55,274 nt of DNA from an uncultured Lachnospiraceae bacterium (lineage in GTDB: Bacteria > Bacillota > Clostridia > Lachnospirales > Lachnospiraceae), in assembly GCA_946552115.1 (NCBI GenBank), contig CAMNRH010000019.1, positions 1 through 55,274 of the forward strand, in the 5' to 3' direction. The notes under the pieces were generated by a model that made no database searches, was not told where the DNA came from, and worked only from the letters and a program-made list of their open reading frames with translations. Both the position numbers and the translations under genes were made by a program. Below, one piece after another: positions 8,366-16,607 of this stretch. Positions within the stretch are counted from its first letter, which is position 1; every line of letters starts with the position of its first letter.

Positions 8366-9322
8366 ATGAGACAAGTAAGGATAAAAAGTATTCTTGTAAT
8401 TGAAGCAGTGTTTTGTGTGGCTTTCTGTTTTTTGGAGATGAATTTTCCCGGGATATTTTCCGGGGCGGCGGCGTTTCCCTTTGAACAGATTGGATGGGGG
8501 CTTCGGATGCTTTCGTTGTCAGGGGGAGCGGGGAATGTGACGGCAATTATTCTGTATATTCTGCTGAGCCTGGTTCCATGTATGGTGTGGGCGGTTATGA
8601 GAAAGAGAAAGACGGCCATTGGCATTGACTATGTATTGCCGGGCTTAAGTGTGCTGCTCTTTTTCGTAATTTACTATATGATTAATCCAGGTTTATTAGT
8701 GCTTCGTGTCCCGGGAGCGGGGAAATGGGCGCTGGGCAGTATTTTTTATTCTGTGCTGTCGGGCTATCTGATTATCAGGGCGCTGATGCGCTGCCGGAAA
8801 GCGGAAGTGGAAAGACTCCAGAAAGGAATCCGGGGATTGTGCTGGTTTTTGTATATGGTTTTTGTTTATCTTATATTCTGGCAGTATCTGGGGGCGGCAA
8901 TCGAAGCTGTGAAAGCTGTAAGGCTTTCCAATACCGGAGTGGAAGAGCCGGGGCTTTATTTTACATACCTGTTTTTAGGCCTGCACTATATTATAAATAT
9001 TCTGCCCTATCTTTTTGACGCGGGGATTGTCTTTCTTGCAGTCCGAATGCTTGACGTATTTAGAAATGACCGTTATTCGGATGAAGCTGTAAGGGCGACG
9101 GAAAGGCTTGCTGATTTTTGCGCGAAAGCGTTGGGGGCTACCGTCGGCGCAGATATGGGATTCAATCTCCTGCAGTTTTTGTTTCAGGGGTGGATTTATC
9201 AGGTGGATATTGTAATCCGCATTCCTGTAATATCAATTATTTTTGTATTAGCGGTATTTCTGTTTGCCTGTTATATGCGCGAGGAGCAGAAGCTAAAGCA
9301 GGAAAATGATTTATTCGTATAA
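8366..9322 (+). CDS. multi-pass membrane protein, possibly DUF2975-like, of unknown function
   Basis: A 318-residue protein with about eight hydrophobic segments and basic/charged loops. I do not recognise a catalytic motif. It is followed by a YozG-type XRE protein, and DUF2975 membrane proteins are commonly paired with that regulator type; a DUF2975-like segment near residues 215-300 is suspected but not certain. The length is longer than the usual DUF2975. ATG at 8366 is chosen because GGAGG sits 5 bases upstream; a TTG at 8354 would lie over that site. Confidence 0.55.
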   Translation: MRQVRIKSILVIEAVFCVAFCFLEMNFPGIFSGAAAFPFEQIGWGLRMLSLSGGAGNVTAIILYILLSLVPCMVWAVMRKRKTAIGIDYVLPGLSVLLFFVIYYMINPGLLVLRVPGAGKWALGSIFYSVLSGYLIIRALMRCRKAEVERLQKGIRGLCWFLYMVFVYLIFWQYLGAAIEAVKAVRLSNTGVEEPGLYFTYLFLGLHYIINILPYLFDAGIVFLAVRMLDVFRNDRYSDEAVRATERLADFCAKALGATVGADMGFNLLQFLFQGWIYQVDIVIRIPVISIIFVLAVFLFACYMREEQKLKQENDLFV

Positions 9323-9359
9323 TTATTTCTGATATTAACGTCGTTTGAAAGGTGAAAAT

Positions 9360-9590
9360 ATGGGAATAAAGATTTATCTGGATGAAGTTTTAAAGGAACG
9401 GGGAATGACGTCAAAGGAGCTGTGCGGGCTTGTCCATATTACAGAGGCGAATTTGTCGGTACTTCGGAGCGGGAAAGCGAAAGGCGTCCGTTTCCATACA
9501 ATCAACCGTATCTGTTATTTTTTGCAGTGCGATGTGGGTGATATTTTAAAATTTGACGGGAATCTGGAGGAAGTGGAAAATGAGGATTAA
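9360..9590 (+). CDS. small XRE-family regulator (YozG-like)
   Basis: A 76-residue protein that is almost entirely one HTH domain (MTSKELCGLVHITEANLSVL), ending in a short acidic tail. The VRFHTINRICYFLQCDVGDIL stretch is typical of the YozG/Cro-like group found with DUF2975 proteins. ATG at 9360 has AAAGGTG just upstream. Its end overlaps the start of the lipoprotein gene by 11 bases, implying translational coupling. It probably binds the CGATAAT/ATTATCG dyad upstream of the operon. Confidence 0.75.
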   Translation: MGIKIYLDEVLKERGMTSKELCGLVHITEANLSVLRSGKAKGVRFHTINRICYFLQCDVGDILKFDGNLEEVENED

Positions 9591-10503
9591 AAAATGGTTG
9601 TTATGTGTTTTGAGTCTTGTAAGTACGGTGTCGTTATGCGGATGTTCTCTGGCGGTGGCCGGAGCCGGTACGGACGGCGGGGGCGACAGGCTGATAGGAG
9701 CGTTCATTACTGCCGATTATCTTGATTTGTTTCCGGCAGAGACCAGGGGGGATATAAGAGAAGATTTCCGGCAGGAGTGGAGGCTCTACGCATCAATTGA
9801 TAAAAGCAGGAGAAAACGTCCGGAAGACTGGAAGATTGTGTTTGAGGGCACAGAGGGACTTAAGATGCTCCAGCCTGTATGGACAGATGAAAACGGGGAA
9901 AAATTCACAGCCTCCGACTGCTCAGAGGGGATTTGCAATTTGGATATGAAAACAGAAATTTCTGATGATAAGGAAGAAAACAGTATCAGCGGAACCATTT
10001 ATTTTCTTCCGGGAAAAGCGGACGAGGATATCGCCTATCATGCGAATCCGGTATATCAGACGGAAGACGGAAAAGTCTATGCGATCCCCGGAGAGGGTTT
10101 TTCTACGAGTGGGGAATCAGACGAGGGGGAGCATTTTTCCACAACATTAAGCGAGGAAACGACCGCTGCGGATAAAGGGAAAAAGAAAACCGAAAAAGGA
10201 AATGTTACTGTCCGCTACTCTATTATGCATAAGCCGGTAAAGATTACGGTATATCAGATGGATGAATCCCATCAGATTTTAGAGAAAACGGATTTTAACC
10301 CCGGCCAAGTACCGGAGGAGCTGACGGCAAAGCACGGGACGGAATATATTCTTGTGGAAACGGAAAAGGAGATGTTGTCCGGGAAAAAGACAGTTTCCAG
10401 AGAGATATACACGCATGACTCGGAGGAGGATCTGTCCATAGAGACGTTTTATGCTCTGGATAACGGGATTGTGGCAAAACAGACAACGGGAATAAAATGG
10501 TAG
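9580..10503 (+). CDS. putative lipoprotein of unknown function
   Basis: A 307-residue secreted protein. It begins with two lysines and a hydrophobic core and carries a lipobox L19-C20-G21-C22, so C22 should be lipidated and the protein anchored on the outer face of the membrane. The mature part is acidic and hydrophilic with no family I recognise; residues ~180-200 are rich in Ser, Thr, Glu and Lys. ATG at 9580 has GGAGG nine bases upstream. It overlaps the XRE gene and ends the operon, so membrane protein, regulator and lipoprotein appear to form a unit. Confidence 0.65.
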   Translation: MRIKKWLLCVLSLVSTVSLCGCSLAVAGAGTDGGGDRLIGAFITADYLDLFPAETRGDIREDFRQEWRLYASIDKSRRKRPEDWKIVFEGTEGLKMLQPVWTDENGEKFTASDCSEGICNLDMKTEISDDKEENSISGTIYFLPGKADEDIAYHANPVYQTEDGKVYAIPGEGFSTSGESDEGEHFSTTLSEETTAADKGKKKTEKGNVTVRYSIMHKPVKITVYQMDESHQILEKTDFNPGQVPEELTAKHGTEYILVETEKEMLSGKKTVSREIYTHDSEEDLSIETFYALDNGIVAKQTTGIKW

Positions 10504-10511
10504 GAAAGCAA

Positions 10512-10540
10512 TTGTTATTTCCTGTATGTTATGGTAAAAT
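10512..10540 (+). promoter_or_regulatory. promoter of pyrE
   Basis: A -35 TTGTTA (10512-10517) is followed by a 17-base spacer and a -10 TAAAAT (10535-10540) preceded by TGG (extended -10). It lies immediately after the lipoprotein stop codon. Confidence 0.55.
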
Positions 10541-10569
10541 GAGAAAGAATATGGAGGTTTTGGGATAAC

Positions 10570-11247
10570 ATGGAACAATACAAGCAGGAATTTATTCGGT
10601 TTATGGTAGAGAGCGACGTGCTGAAATTTGGCGAATTTACATTAAAGAGCGGCAGGAAATCTCCGTTTTTTATGAATGCGGGGGCATATGTCACGGGAAC
10701 GCAGCTTAAAAAGCTGGGGGAATATTATGCGAGGGCGATTCATGATACATATGGGCTGGATTTCGATGTATTGTTTGGACCGGCATATAAGGGAATTCCG
10801 CTTTCCGTTGCGACAACGATGGCGATAAGCGAGCTGTATAGCCGGGATATCCGTTACTGCTCAAATCGAAAAGAGGTAAAGGATCACGGAGATACGGGGA
10901 TTCTTCTCGGAAGCAGGCTAAAAGACGGCGACCGTGTCGTTATCATTGAGGATGTTACAACCTCCGGAAAATCAATTGAGGAAACATTTCCGATTATAAA
11001 AGCACAGGCAGACGTGGAAGTGAGAGGGCTTATGGTGTCCTTAAACCGTATGGAGGTCGGAAAGGGCGGTAAACTTAGCGCGCTGGACGAGATTAGAGAA
11101 TTGTACGGAATTGAGACGGGTGCGATTGTGACGATGGAAGAGGTTGTGGAGTACCTTTATAATAAGAAATGCAGGGGTAAAGTAATCATTGATGATACAT
11201 TAAAAGCGGCAATTGATGCATACTATAAACAGTACGGAGTGAAATAG
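10570..11247 (+). CDS. pyrE: orotate phosphoribosyltransferase
   Basis: A 225-residue enzyme that joins orotate and PRPP to orotidine monophosphate in pyrimidine synthesis. The PRPP-binding motif VVIIEDVTTSGKS spans 123-135, with the acidic pair E127-D128. The N-terminal LKSGRKSPFFMNAG and the GPAYKGIPL segment are characteristic of PyrE. GGAGG lies 12 bases before the ATG, a little far. No other pyr genes are nearby, so it is separated from the rest of the pathway. Confidence 0.9.
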   Translation: MEQYKQEFIRFMVESDVLKFGEFTLKSGRKSPFFMNAGAYVTGTQLKKLGEYYARAIHDTYGLDFDVLFGPAYKGIPLSVATTMAISELYSRDIRYCSNRKEVKDHGDTGILLGSRLKDGDRVVIIEDVTTSGKSIEETFPIIKAQADVEVRGLMVSLNRMEVGKGGKLSALDEIRELYGIETGAIVTMEEVVEYLYNKKCRGKVIIDDTLKAAIDAYYKQYGVK

Positions 11248-11260
11248 CAGGAGGATGGTC

Positions 11261-11413
11261 ATGAACGAAAAAGCGTATAAATCAATGAGCTTCGCGGGAG
11301 CATCGGGGGTTGCCATTGGCATTATTATGATTGTAACAGGTGTTGTGACGGGAATTATTGCAATCATTGGCGGAGCAAGATTGTTAAAAGATAAAAAAGG
11401 ACTTATTTTCTAG
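11261..11413 (+). CDS. 50-residue small membrane protein
   Basis: An open frame of 50 codons with GGAGG six bases before the ATG. The product starts MNEKAYKSMSFAG, has one long glycine/isoleucine/valine-rich hydrophobic segment (about residues 10-40) and ends RLLKDKKGLIF, so a single or hairpin membrane span with a basic tail is likely. It sits in the pyrE transcript, 13 bases after the pyrE stop. Function is unknown. Confidence 0.65.
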   Translation: MNEKAYKSMSFAGASGVAIGIIMIVTGVVTGIIAIIGGARLLKDKKGLIF

Positions 11414-11441
11414 GTCTGATGTTGAAAGGAATGCTGTATTT

Positions 11442-11918
11442 TTGAATACAAAAAGCAGAAAAAGAATCCGCGTATTTGGGAAAATATGTTTTATTCTGTA
11501 TATCGGATTCATTATCTATTTTCTAATATTTTCTGACTGGTACGGTAGAACTACGACCGGAATGGAGGATTATCACTATAATCTTGTGCTTTTTAAAGAG
11601 ATTAAGAGATTTTGGGAGTATCGTAATCAGGTTGGCTTATTTGCGATGTTTACCAATCTGTTTGGTAATGTGCTGATATTTATGCCGTTTGGTTTTTTTA
11701 TGCCTATGGCGAGCAAATATCACAGTTTTTTTTCTACGGTATTCTGGAGCTTTTGTTTGAGCCTGGGGGTGGAGAGCTTTCAGCTTGTGTCAAAGGTAGG
11801 CTGTTTTGATGTAGACGACCTTTTGCTAAACACAATGGGGGGAGTTGCAGGATATCTTGTATTTGCGATATGTGTATGGATAAGGAGAAGACATGTTTAT
11901 AAACGGAAGAAAAGATGA
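11442..11918 (+). CDS. VanZ-family membrane protein
   Basis: A 158-residue membrane protein with about four spans. NLFGNVLIFMPFGFFMP (around residue 67) and the ESFQL...DVDDLLLNTMGG segment (around 108-130) are the conserved VanZ motifs. VanZ proteins affect envelope antibiotic tolerance in some species; function here is unproven. The start is TTG at 11442 with AAAGGA about 11 bases upstream, because the ATG at 11431 hits a stop after four codons. Its end overlaps the next gene by 26 bases. Confidence 0.7.
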   Translation: MNTKSRKRIRVFGKICFILYIGFIIYFLIFSDWYGRTTTGMEDYHYNLVLFKEIKRFWEYRNQVGLFAMFTNLFGNVLIFMPFGFFMPMASKYHSFFSTVFWSFCLSLGVESFQLVSKVGCFDVDDLLLNTMGGVAGYLVFAICVWIRRRHVYKRKKR

Positions 11919-12291
11919 GGATGAGGCTTCCAGGGCACAGAAAGCGGCAAAAGAGAGGGAGCGCCGCCGCAGAAAGCTGATTCGGACAAAATATGGGCAA
12001 AAGCCCTTAAAGCATGCAAAGAAAGGAGTACAGTCCTGCATTTTAGCAGGGCTGGTTCTGTTTTTTTTGTCTCTTATGATTGGTTTGTCCTTTGCATCGG
12101 GAGGAGAGGTTGCGGTGTCTATGGGGGCGCTTGGAATTGTGACAATGTTTTTGTCCGGGATGGGTTTGAATCTCGGAATCAGAGGCTTTAAGGAAAGAGA
12201 TAAAAATTACATAACCTGTAAGACAGGAGCGATTCTCTGCGGGATTGTCCTGCTTGGAATGGCGGCAATATTTTTAAGGGGGCTGATTTAG
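11893..12291 (+). CDS. small membrane protein (DUF6142-like)
   Basis: A 132-residue protein with a very basic, charged N terminus (residues 5-45, rich in Arg/Lys/Glu) and three hydrophobic segments. It may belong to the DUF6142 family seen in Lachnospiraceae, recalled with low certainty. It overlaps the VanZ gene by 26 bases and abuts the peptidase gene directly (stop followed at once by ATG), so the three are translated from one message. Confidence 0.6.
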   Translation: MFINGRKDEDEASRAQKAAKERERRRRKLIRTKYGQKPLKHAKKGVQSCILAGLVLFFLSLMIGLSFASGGEVAVSMGALGIVTMFLSGMGLNLGIRGFKERDKNYITCKTGAILCGIVLLGMAAIFLRGLI

Positions 12292-14340
12292 ATGGTGGAA
12301 GAAAGATATGAGCTGATTACCAGACGGCTGCTTCAGATAAGAGAGGAGCAGACAGTAGCGGAAAGGTTCCGTGATTATTTCAGAAAGATGTCGGAGTTTG
12401 TCCGGATGCTTAATGAGCTCAGGGATTGTATCAGAAAAGGGGAATACCGCAGACTTTCCCTTTCGGAGCTTGAAGTGTGGAATGACAGGCTGTACGGCGA
12501 TATTTTGCCTGAGAATTATGAGGAAAGCTATGCGAATCCCGCGTATGCAGTAAAGCTTTTCGGAAAAGAATACGGGCAGATTTTAAGCTTTCTTTACACG
12601 GAGCTTCGGGGAGCGATTGTATATGTATTCGAGGAGAGGACGGAATATCTGGATATTTTATTTGAGCTTCTGGTACAGATTTATAACCAGTTTGAAGAGG
12701 CAGAGCTGCCGGACGTCGGAAATATTAAGGAGACCATTTACTGGTATGCGAGCGATTACTGCGATGTGTTTGCTGCGGACCGCATAAAGGAGCAGATAGA
12801 TCCGGCACAGCGGTTTGCCATCGATATTATAGAAAATGCCGAGCTTACCGATATCCGGTATCTGTATTTTTTCGGTGAATATATCAGCGATAATGAAAGG
12901 AAAACGGCAGAGCATTTGAACCGCCTTTCCGGAGAAATGATACAGAGGATGGCGGACGTATATACGGAGGGTTACCGGGTGGGGTTTGTGAATACCGGAA
13001 AGGATTTATCTAAAAAATCCACGGTGAATATCCGTTATACGCTGGGGTTTGAAAGAGTGGTAAGACGGGCCATCGAAAACTTTCGAAAAATGGGACTGAA
13101 GCCGGTTATCTACCGCTCTTCTGTCAGTGTCATTGCGAAGCGTCAGCATATCAGAACCGGATATTACGGCGCTATTGCGAATAAGCAGTATGAGTATGAC
13201 CACAAGGACGATCAGGGACTGTTTTTTGACAAGCAGTTTGTGGAGCGTAAGCTTGAGGTTATGAGAACGGCCTTTGAACAGTTTAAGGAACTGGCGTCAG
13301 GCCACGCCGGACCGGCGTGTATCGACATGTTCGGAGAAAAGCCCTTTTCTCCGGTGCAGAAAGATGAGGTAGTGAAATTAACCGAAAAGCAGGAGGAGCT
13401 GTCTCTTTTTTATACGGATAAATCAGGTCAGATAACAAATACCTATATTCCGGGAGATGAGAGAAGTTTTACGATGGTTGCCTATCCGGTTCCGGAGATT
13501 GGCAGCAGGTACGGGGAGATTTTTGACGAAATAGTGAAAATCAATACGCTGGATGCCAGGATCTATGAGACGGTGCAGCAGACGTTGATTGACGCTCTTG
13601 ATAAGGGCGAATATGTGCATGTCCTCGGCGGAAACGGTAACCGGACAGACCTTACGATTCAGCTTTTTAAGCTTAAGGATTCATCGAAAGAGACAATTTT
13701 TGAAAATTGCGTGGCGGATGTGAATATTCCGGTGGGAGAGGTGTTTACTTCGCCGGTGCTTGAAGGGACAAACGGAATTCTTCATGTGAGTAAGGTATAT
13801 TTGAATGAGCTTCAGTATCAGGATTTGGAAATAGAATTTGCCAACGGGATGATAGCGGATTATAATTGTGGGAATTTTGAGAGAGAGCTGGAGAATAAGG
13901 CGTATATCCGGGACAATATCATGCACAGGCATCCGACATTGCCGTTGGGCGAATTTGCCATCGGTACAAATACAACGGCCTATGCGGCGGCAAAAAAGTA
14001 TGGGATAGAGGAGAAGCTTCCGATTTTGATTGCGGAAAAGATGGGGCCTCATTTTGCCGTGGGAGACACATGCTACCATTGGAGCGAGGATATAAAGGTT
14101 TATAACCCCAACGGAAAGGAGATTGTGGCAAAGGAAAACTCGGTTTCGGCTTTGAGGAGGGAGGATGCTTCTAAGGCGTATTTCCACTGCCATACGGATA
14201 TTACCATTCCGTATGAGGAACTGAAAAGCATTACCGTAGTGACGAAAGAGAAAGAAGAAATCCTGCTTCTTGAGGACGGACAGTTTGTACTTCCGGGAAC
14301 GGAGATTTTAAATGAACCGTTGAAAAATATGCAGAGATAG
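12292..14340 (+). CDS. M29-type aminopeptidase with long N-terminal extension
   Basis: A 682-residue protein whose C-terminal ~450 residues resemble M29 (AmpS/PepS) metallo-aminopeptidases, which remove N-terminal residues from peptides using two metal ions. Candidate metal ligands are E483 (GEVFTSP), E554 (LPLGEFAIGTN), H587 (MGPHFAVGD), H634 and D636 (CHTDI). Classical M29 enzymes are ~410 residues; here ~230-270 additional residues, helical and acidic, precede the domain. It abuts the preceding membrane-protein gene. No signal peptide is seen, so it is cytoplasmic. Confidence 0.75.
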   Translation: MVEERYELITRRLLQIREEQTVAERFRDYFRKMSEFVRMLNELRDCIRKGEYRRLSLSELEVWNDRLYGDILPENYEESYANPAYAVKLFGKEYGQILSFLYTELRGAIVYVFEERTEYLDILFELLVQIYNQFEEAELPDVGNIKETIYWYASDYCDVFAADRIKEQIDPAQRFAIDIIENAELTDIRYLYFFGEYISDNERKTAEHLNRLSGEMIQRMADVYTEGYRVGFVNTGKDLSKKSTVNIRYTLGFERVVRRAIENFRKMGLKPVIYRSSVSVIAKRQHIRTGYYGAIANKQYEYDHKDDQGLFFDKQFVERKLEVMRTAFEQFKELASGHAGPACIDMFGEKPFSPVQKDEVVKLTEKQEELSLFYTDKSGQITNTYIPGDERSFTMVAYPVPEIGSRYGEIFDEIVKINTLDARIYETVQQTLIDALDKGEYVHVLGGNGNRTDLTIQLFKLKDSSKETIFENCVADVNIPVGEVFTSPVLEGTNGILHVSKVYLNELQYQDLEIEFANGMIADYNCGNFERELENKAYIRDNIMHRHPTLPLGEFAIGTNTTAYAAAKKYGIEEKLPILIAEKMGPHFAVGDTCYHWSEDIKVYNPNGKEIVAKENSVSALRREDASKAYFHCHTDITIPYEELKSITVVTKEKEEILLLEDGQFVLPGTEILNEPLKNMQR

Positions 14341-14345
14341 GGTAT

Positions 14346-14387
14346 TATGAACGCATGGCGATAGAATCGCAGGCGTTCATATATTTT
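14346..14387 (+). terminator. hairpin between the peptidase and purE (terminator or attenuator)
   Basis: TATGAACGC (14346-14354) pairs with GCGTTCATA (14373-14381). A nested GCGAT/ATCGC stem (14358-14362 / 14366-14370 region) extends it. It is followed by TATTTT. It separates the pyrE-peptidase transcript from the pur cluster. The U-run is short, so read-through or attenuation is possible. Confidence 0.5.
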
Positions 14388-14418
14388 GTGAAGAATAATA
14401 AAGGAAAGGAAAACGATT

Positions 14419-14931
14419 ATGCCAAAAGTAGGAATTGTGATGGGAAGCGACTCAGATTTAAAGGTTATGAGCAAGGCGGCTGCTATGCTTGAGAAGCTGG
14501 GGATTGATTATGAGATGACAATTATTTCCGCCCACCGGGAACCGGACGTGTTTTTTGAATGGGCGAAAGCCGCAGAGGGAAAAGGAATGAAAGTAATTAT
14601 TGCAGGCGCCGGTATGGCGGCGCATCTTCCGGGAATGTGTGCGGCGTTGTTCCCGATGCCGGTTGTCGGAGTGCCGATGTCAGGAAAAAATCTTGCCGGA
14701 GAGGACGCGTTATTTTCTATTGTGCAGATGCCGCCCGGAATTCCGGTTGCAACCGTTGCAGTCGACGGCGGTATGAATGCGGCGATTCTGGCTGCAAAAA
14801 TTCTCGCGACATCTGACGAAACGCTTCTTAAAAAGCTTAAGGCTTATACGGCCGAGATGAAAGAGACCGTGCAGGCAAAGGCGGCAAGGCTTGATGAAAT
14901 CGGCTATGAGGCATATTTGCAGGATAAATAA
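14419..14931 (+). CDS. purE: N5-carboxyaminoimidazole ribonucleotide mutase
   Basis: A 170-residue class I PurE that converts N5-CAIR to CAIR in purine synthesis. GSDSDLKVM near the N terminus and the ISAHREPD motif are diagnostic. The AGAGMAAHLPGMCA and PMSGKNLAGEDALFSIVQMPPG segments complete the active site. AAGGAAAGG precedes the ATG. It heads purE-purM-purN-purD. PurK is not in this window. Confidence 0.93.
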   Translation: MPKVGIVMGSDSDLKVMSKAAAMLEKLGIDYEMTIISAHREPDVFFEWAKAAEGKGMKVIIAGAGMAAHLPGMCAALFPMPVVGVPMSGKNLAGEDALFSIVQMPPGIPVATVAVDGGMNAAILAAKILATSDETLLKKLKAYTAEMKETVQAKAARLDEIGYEAYLQDK

Positions 14932-14951
14932 ATATTAGGGAGATGGTACTT

Positions 14952-15977
14952 ATGGATTATAAGAAATCAGGAGTTGATATCGAGGCGGGGTATAAGGCCG
15001 TAGAGCTTATGAAAGGGCATGTAAAGAAAACGATGCGTCCGGAGGTGCTTGGAGGACTCGGAGGCTTTTCCGGGGCATTTTCTCTGGCGAAAATAAAGGA
15101 GATGGAGGAGCCGGTGCTGCTGTCCGGTACGGACGGGTGCGGAACGAAAGTGAAGCTTGCCATGATTATGGATAAGCATGATACAATCGGAATTGACGCG
15201 GTAGCCATGTGTGTGAACGATATTGCATGTGCGGGCGGAGAACCTCTGTTTTTCCTGGATTATATCGCATGCGGGAAAAATTATCCCGAGAAGATAGCTT
15301 CTATTGTAAGCGGCGTGGCAGAGGGGTGTCTGATGTCCGAGGCGGCGCTTATCGGCGGAGAGACGGCGGAGCATCCGGGATTGATGCCGGCGGAGGATTA
15401 TGATTTGGCGGGCTTTGCGGTCGGCGTCTGTGATAAGAAAGATATGATTACAGGTGAAAATCTGAAAGAGGGGGATATACTGATCGGTATGGCTTCCTCC
15501 GGGGTGCACAGCAACGGATTTTCACTTGTCCGCAAGGTGTTTGAGATGACCAGGGAATCTTTGAATACCTATCATGAGGACTTGAACGCGACCTTAGGAG
15601 AGACGCTCCTTGCTCCTACAAGGATTTACGTGAAAGCACTGAAAAGCGTGAAAAAAGCCGGGGTTACGATTAAAGCCTGCAGCCATATTACCGGAGGCGG
15701 GTTTTATGAGAATATTCCGAGAATGCTAAGGGAAGGCACACGGGCGGTTGTAAAAAAGGACAGCTATCCCGTTCCTCCAATTTTTACGAAGCTTGCAAAA
15801 GAGGGCAATGTAGAGGAGCACGCAATGTATAATACATATAATATGGGACTTGGTATGATTGTTGCAGTCTCTCCGGAGGATGTTGATAAAACAATGGAGG
15901 CAATAAGAGAAGCCGGAGATACTCCTTATGTGGTAGGATATATCGAAGCGGGAGAAAAAGGAGTTACATTATGCTAA
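14952..15977 (+). CDS. purM: phosphoribosylformylglycinamidine cyclo-ligase (AIR synthetase)
   Basis: A 341-residue ATP-dependent enzyme that closes the imidazole ring to form AIR. LSGTDGCGTKVKLA, VAMCVNDIACAGGEPLFFLDY and the HITGGGFYENIPRML motif are typical PurM. ATG at 14952 is preferred because AGGGAG lies 9 bases upstream; the ATG at 14943 is too close to it. It ends overlapping purN by seven bases. Confidence 0.93.
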   Translation: MDYKKSGVDIEAGYKAVELMKGHVKKTMRPEVLGGLGGFSGAFSLAKIKEMEEPVLLSGTDGCGTKVKLAMIMDKHDTIGIDAVAMCVNDIACAGGEPLFFLDYIACGKNYPEKIASIVSGVAEGCLMSEAALIGGETAEHPGLMPAEDYDLAGFAVGVCDKKDMITGENLKEGDILIGMASSGVHSNGFSLVRKVFEMTRESLNTYHEDLNATLGETLLAPTRIYVKALKSVKKAGVTIKACSHITGGGFYENIPRMLREGTRAVVKKDSYPVPPIFTKLAKEGNVEEHAMYNTYNMGLGMIVAVSPEDVDKTMEAIREAGDTPYVVGYIEAGEKGVTLC

Positions 15978-16594
15978 ATGTAGTTGTATTAGTGTCCGGA
16001 GGCGGGACAAATCTGCAGGCGGTTATCGACGGGATAGAAGCGGGGACAATTACAAATACAAGGATTACGGGGGTCATCAGCAATAATCAGAACGCATATG
16101 CTCTTGTAAGAGCAAAGAAACATGGGATTTCAGGCCGCTGTATTTCTCCGAAGATGTTTGATACAAGAGAAAAATTCAATGAAAAGTTCATGGAAGCAGT
16201 GGACGAGATGCGGCCGGACTTAATTGTCCTGGCGGGCTTTCTTGTTGTGATTCCTCCGGCGATGATCAGCCGGTACAGAAACAGAATGATTAATATCCAT
16301 CCGTCTTTGATTCCCTCTTTTTGCGGGACAGGCTATTATGGACTTAAGGTTCATGAGGCGGCGCTTGCCAGAGGAGTTAAGGTTGTAGGCGCTACCGTTC
16401 ATTTTGTAGACGAAGGGACGGATACGGGGCCGATTATTTTACAGAAAGCCGTGGAGGTAAAGGAGGGAGATACTCCGGCGATTCTTCAGAGGCGTGTTAT
16501 GGAGCAGGCAGAGTGGAAAATCCTGCCGGAAGCAATTAATTTGATTGCCGGCGGAAAGATAACGGTAGAGGATAATCTTGTAAGATTTATTTAA
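15971..16594 (+). CDS. purN: phosphoribosylglycinamide formyltransferase
   Basis: A 207-residue GAR transformylase that uses 10-formyl-tetrahydrofolate. The N terminus VVLVSGGGTNLQA binds the phosphate. The catalytic triad appears as N108, H110 (NIHPSLIPSF) and D147 (VHFVDEGTDTGPI). It overlaps the purM stop by seven bases, with AAGGAG inside purM. Length is as expected. Confidence 0.93.
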   Translation: MLNVVVLVSGGGTNLQAVIDGIEAGTITNTRITGVISNNQNAYALVRAKKHGISGRCISPKMFDTREKFNEKFMEAVDEMRPDLIVLAGFLVVIPPAMISRYRNRMINIHPSLIPSFCGTGYYGLKVHEAALARGVKVVGATVHFVDEGTDTGPIILQKAVEVKEGDTPAILQRRVMEQAEWKILPEAINLIAGGKITVEDNLVRFI

Positions 16595-16607
16595 GGAGGA
16601 GACGATA

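Noticed and set aside
14341-14418. A purine riboswitch before purE
   Set aside because: The leader is only 78 bases with one nested hairpin; the three-way junction and conserved loops of purine riboswitches are not there.
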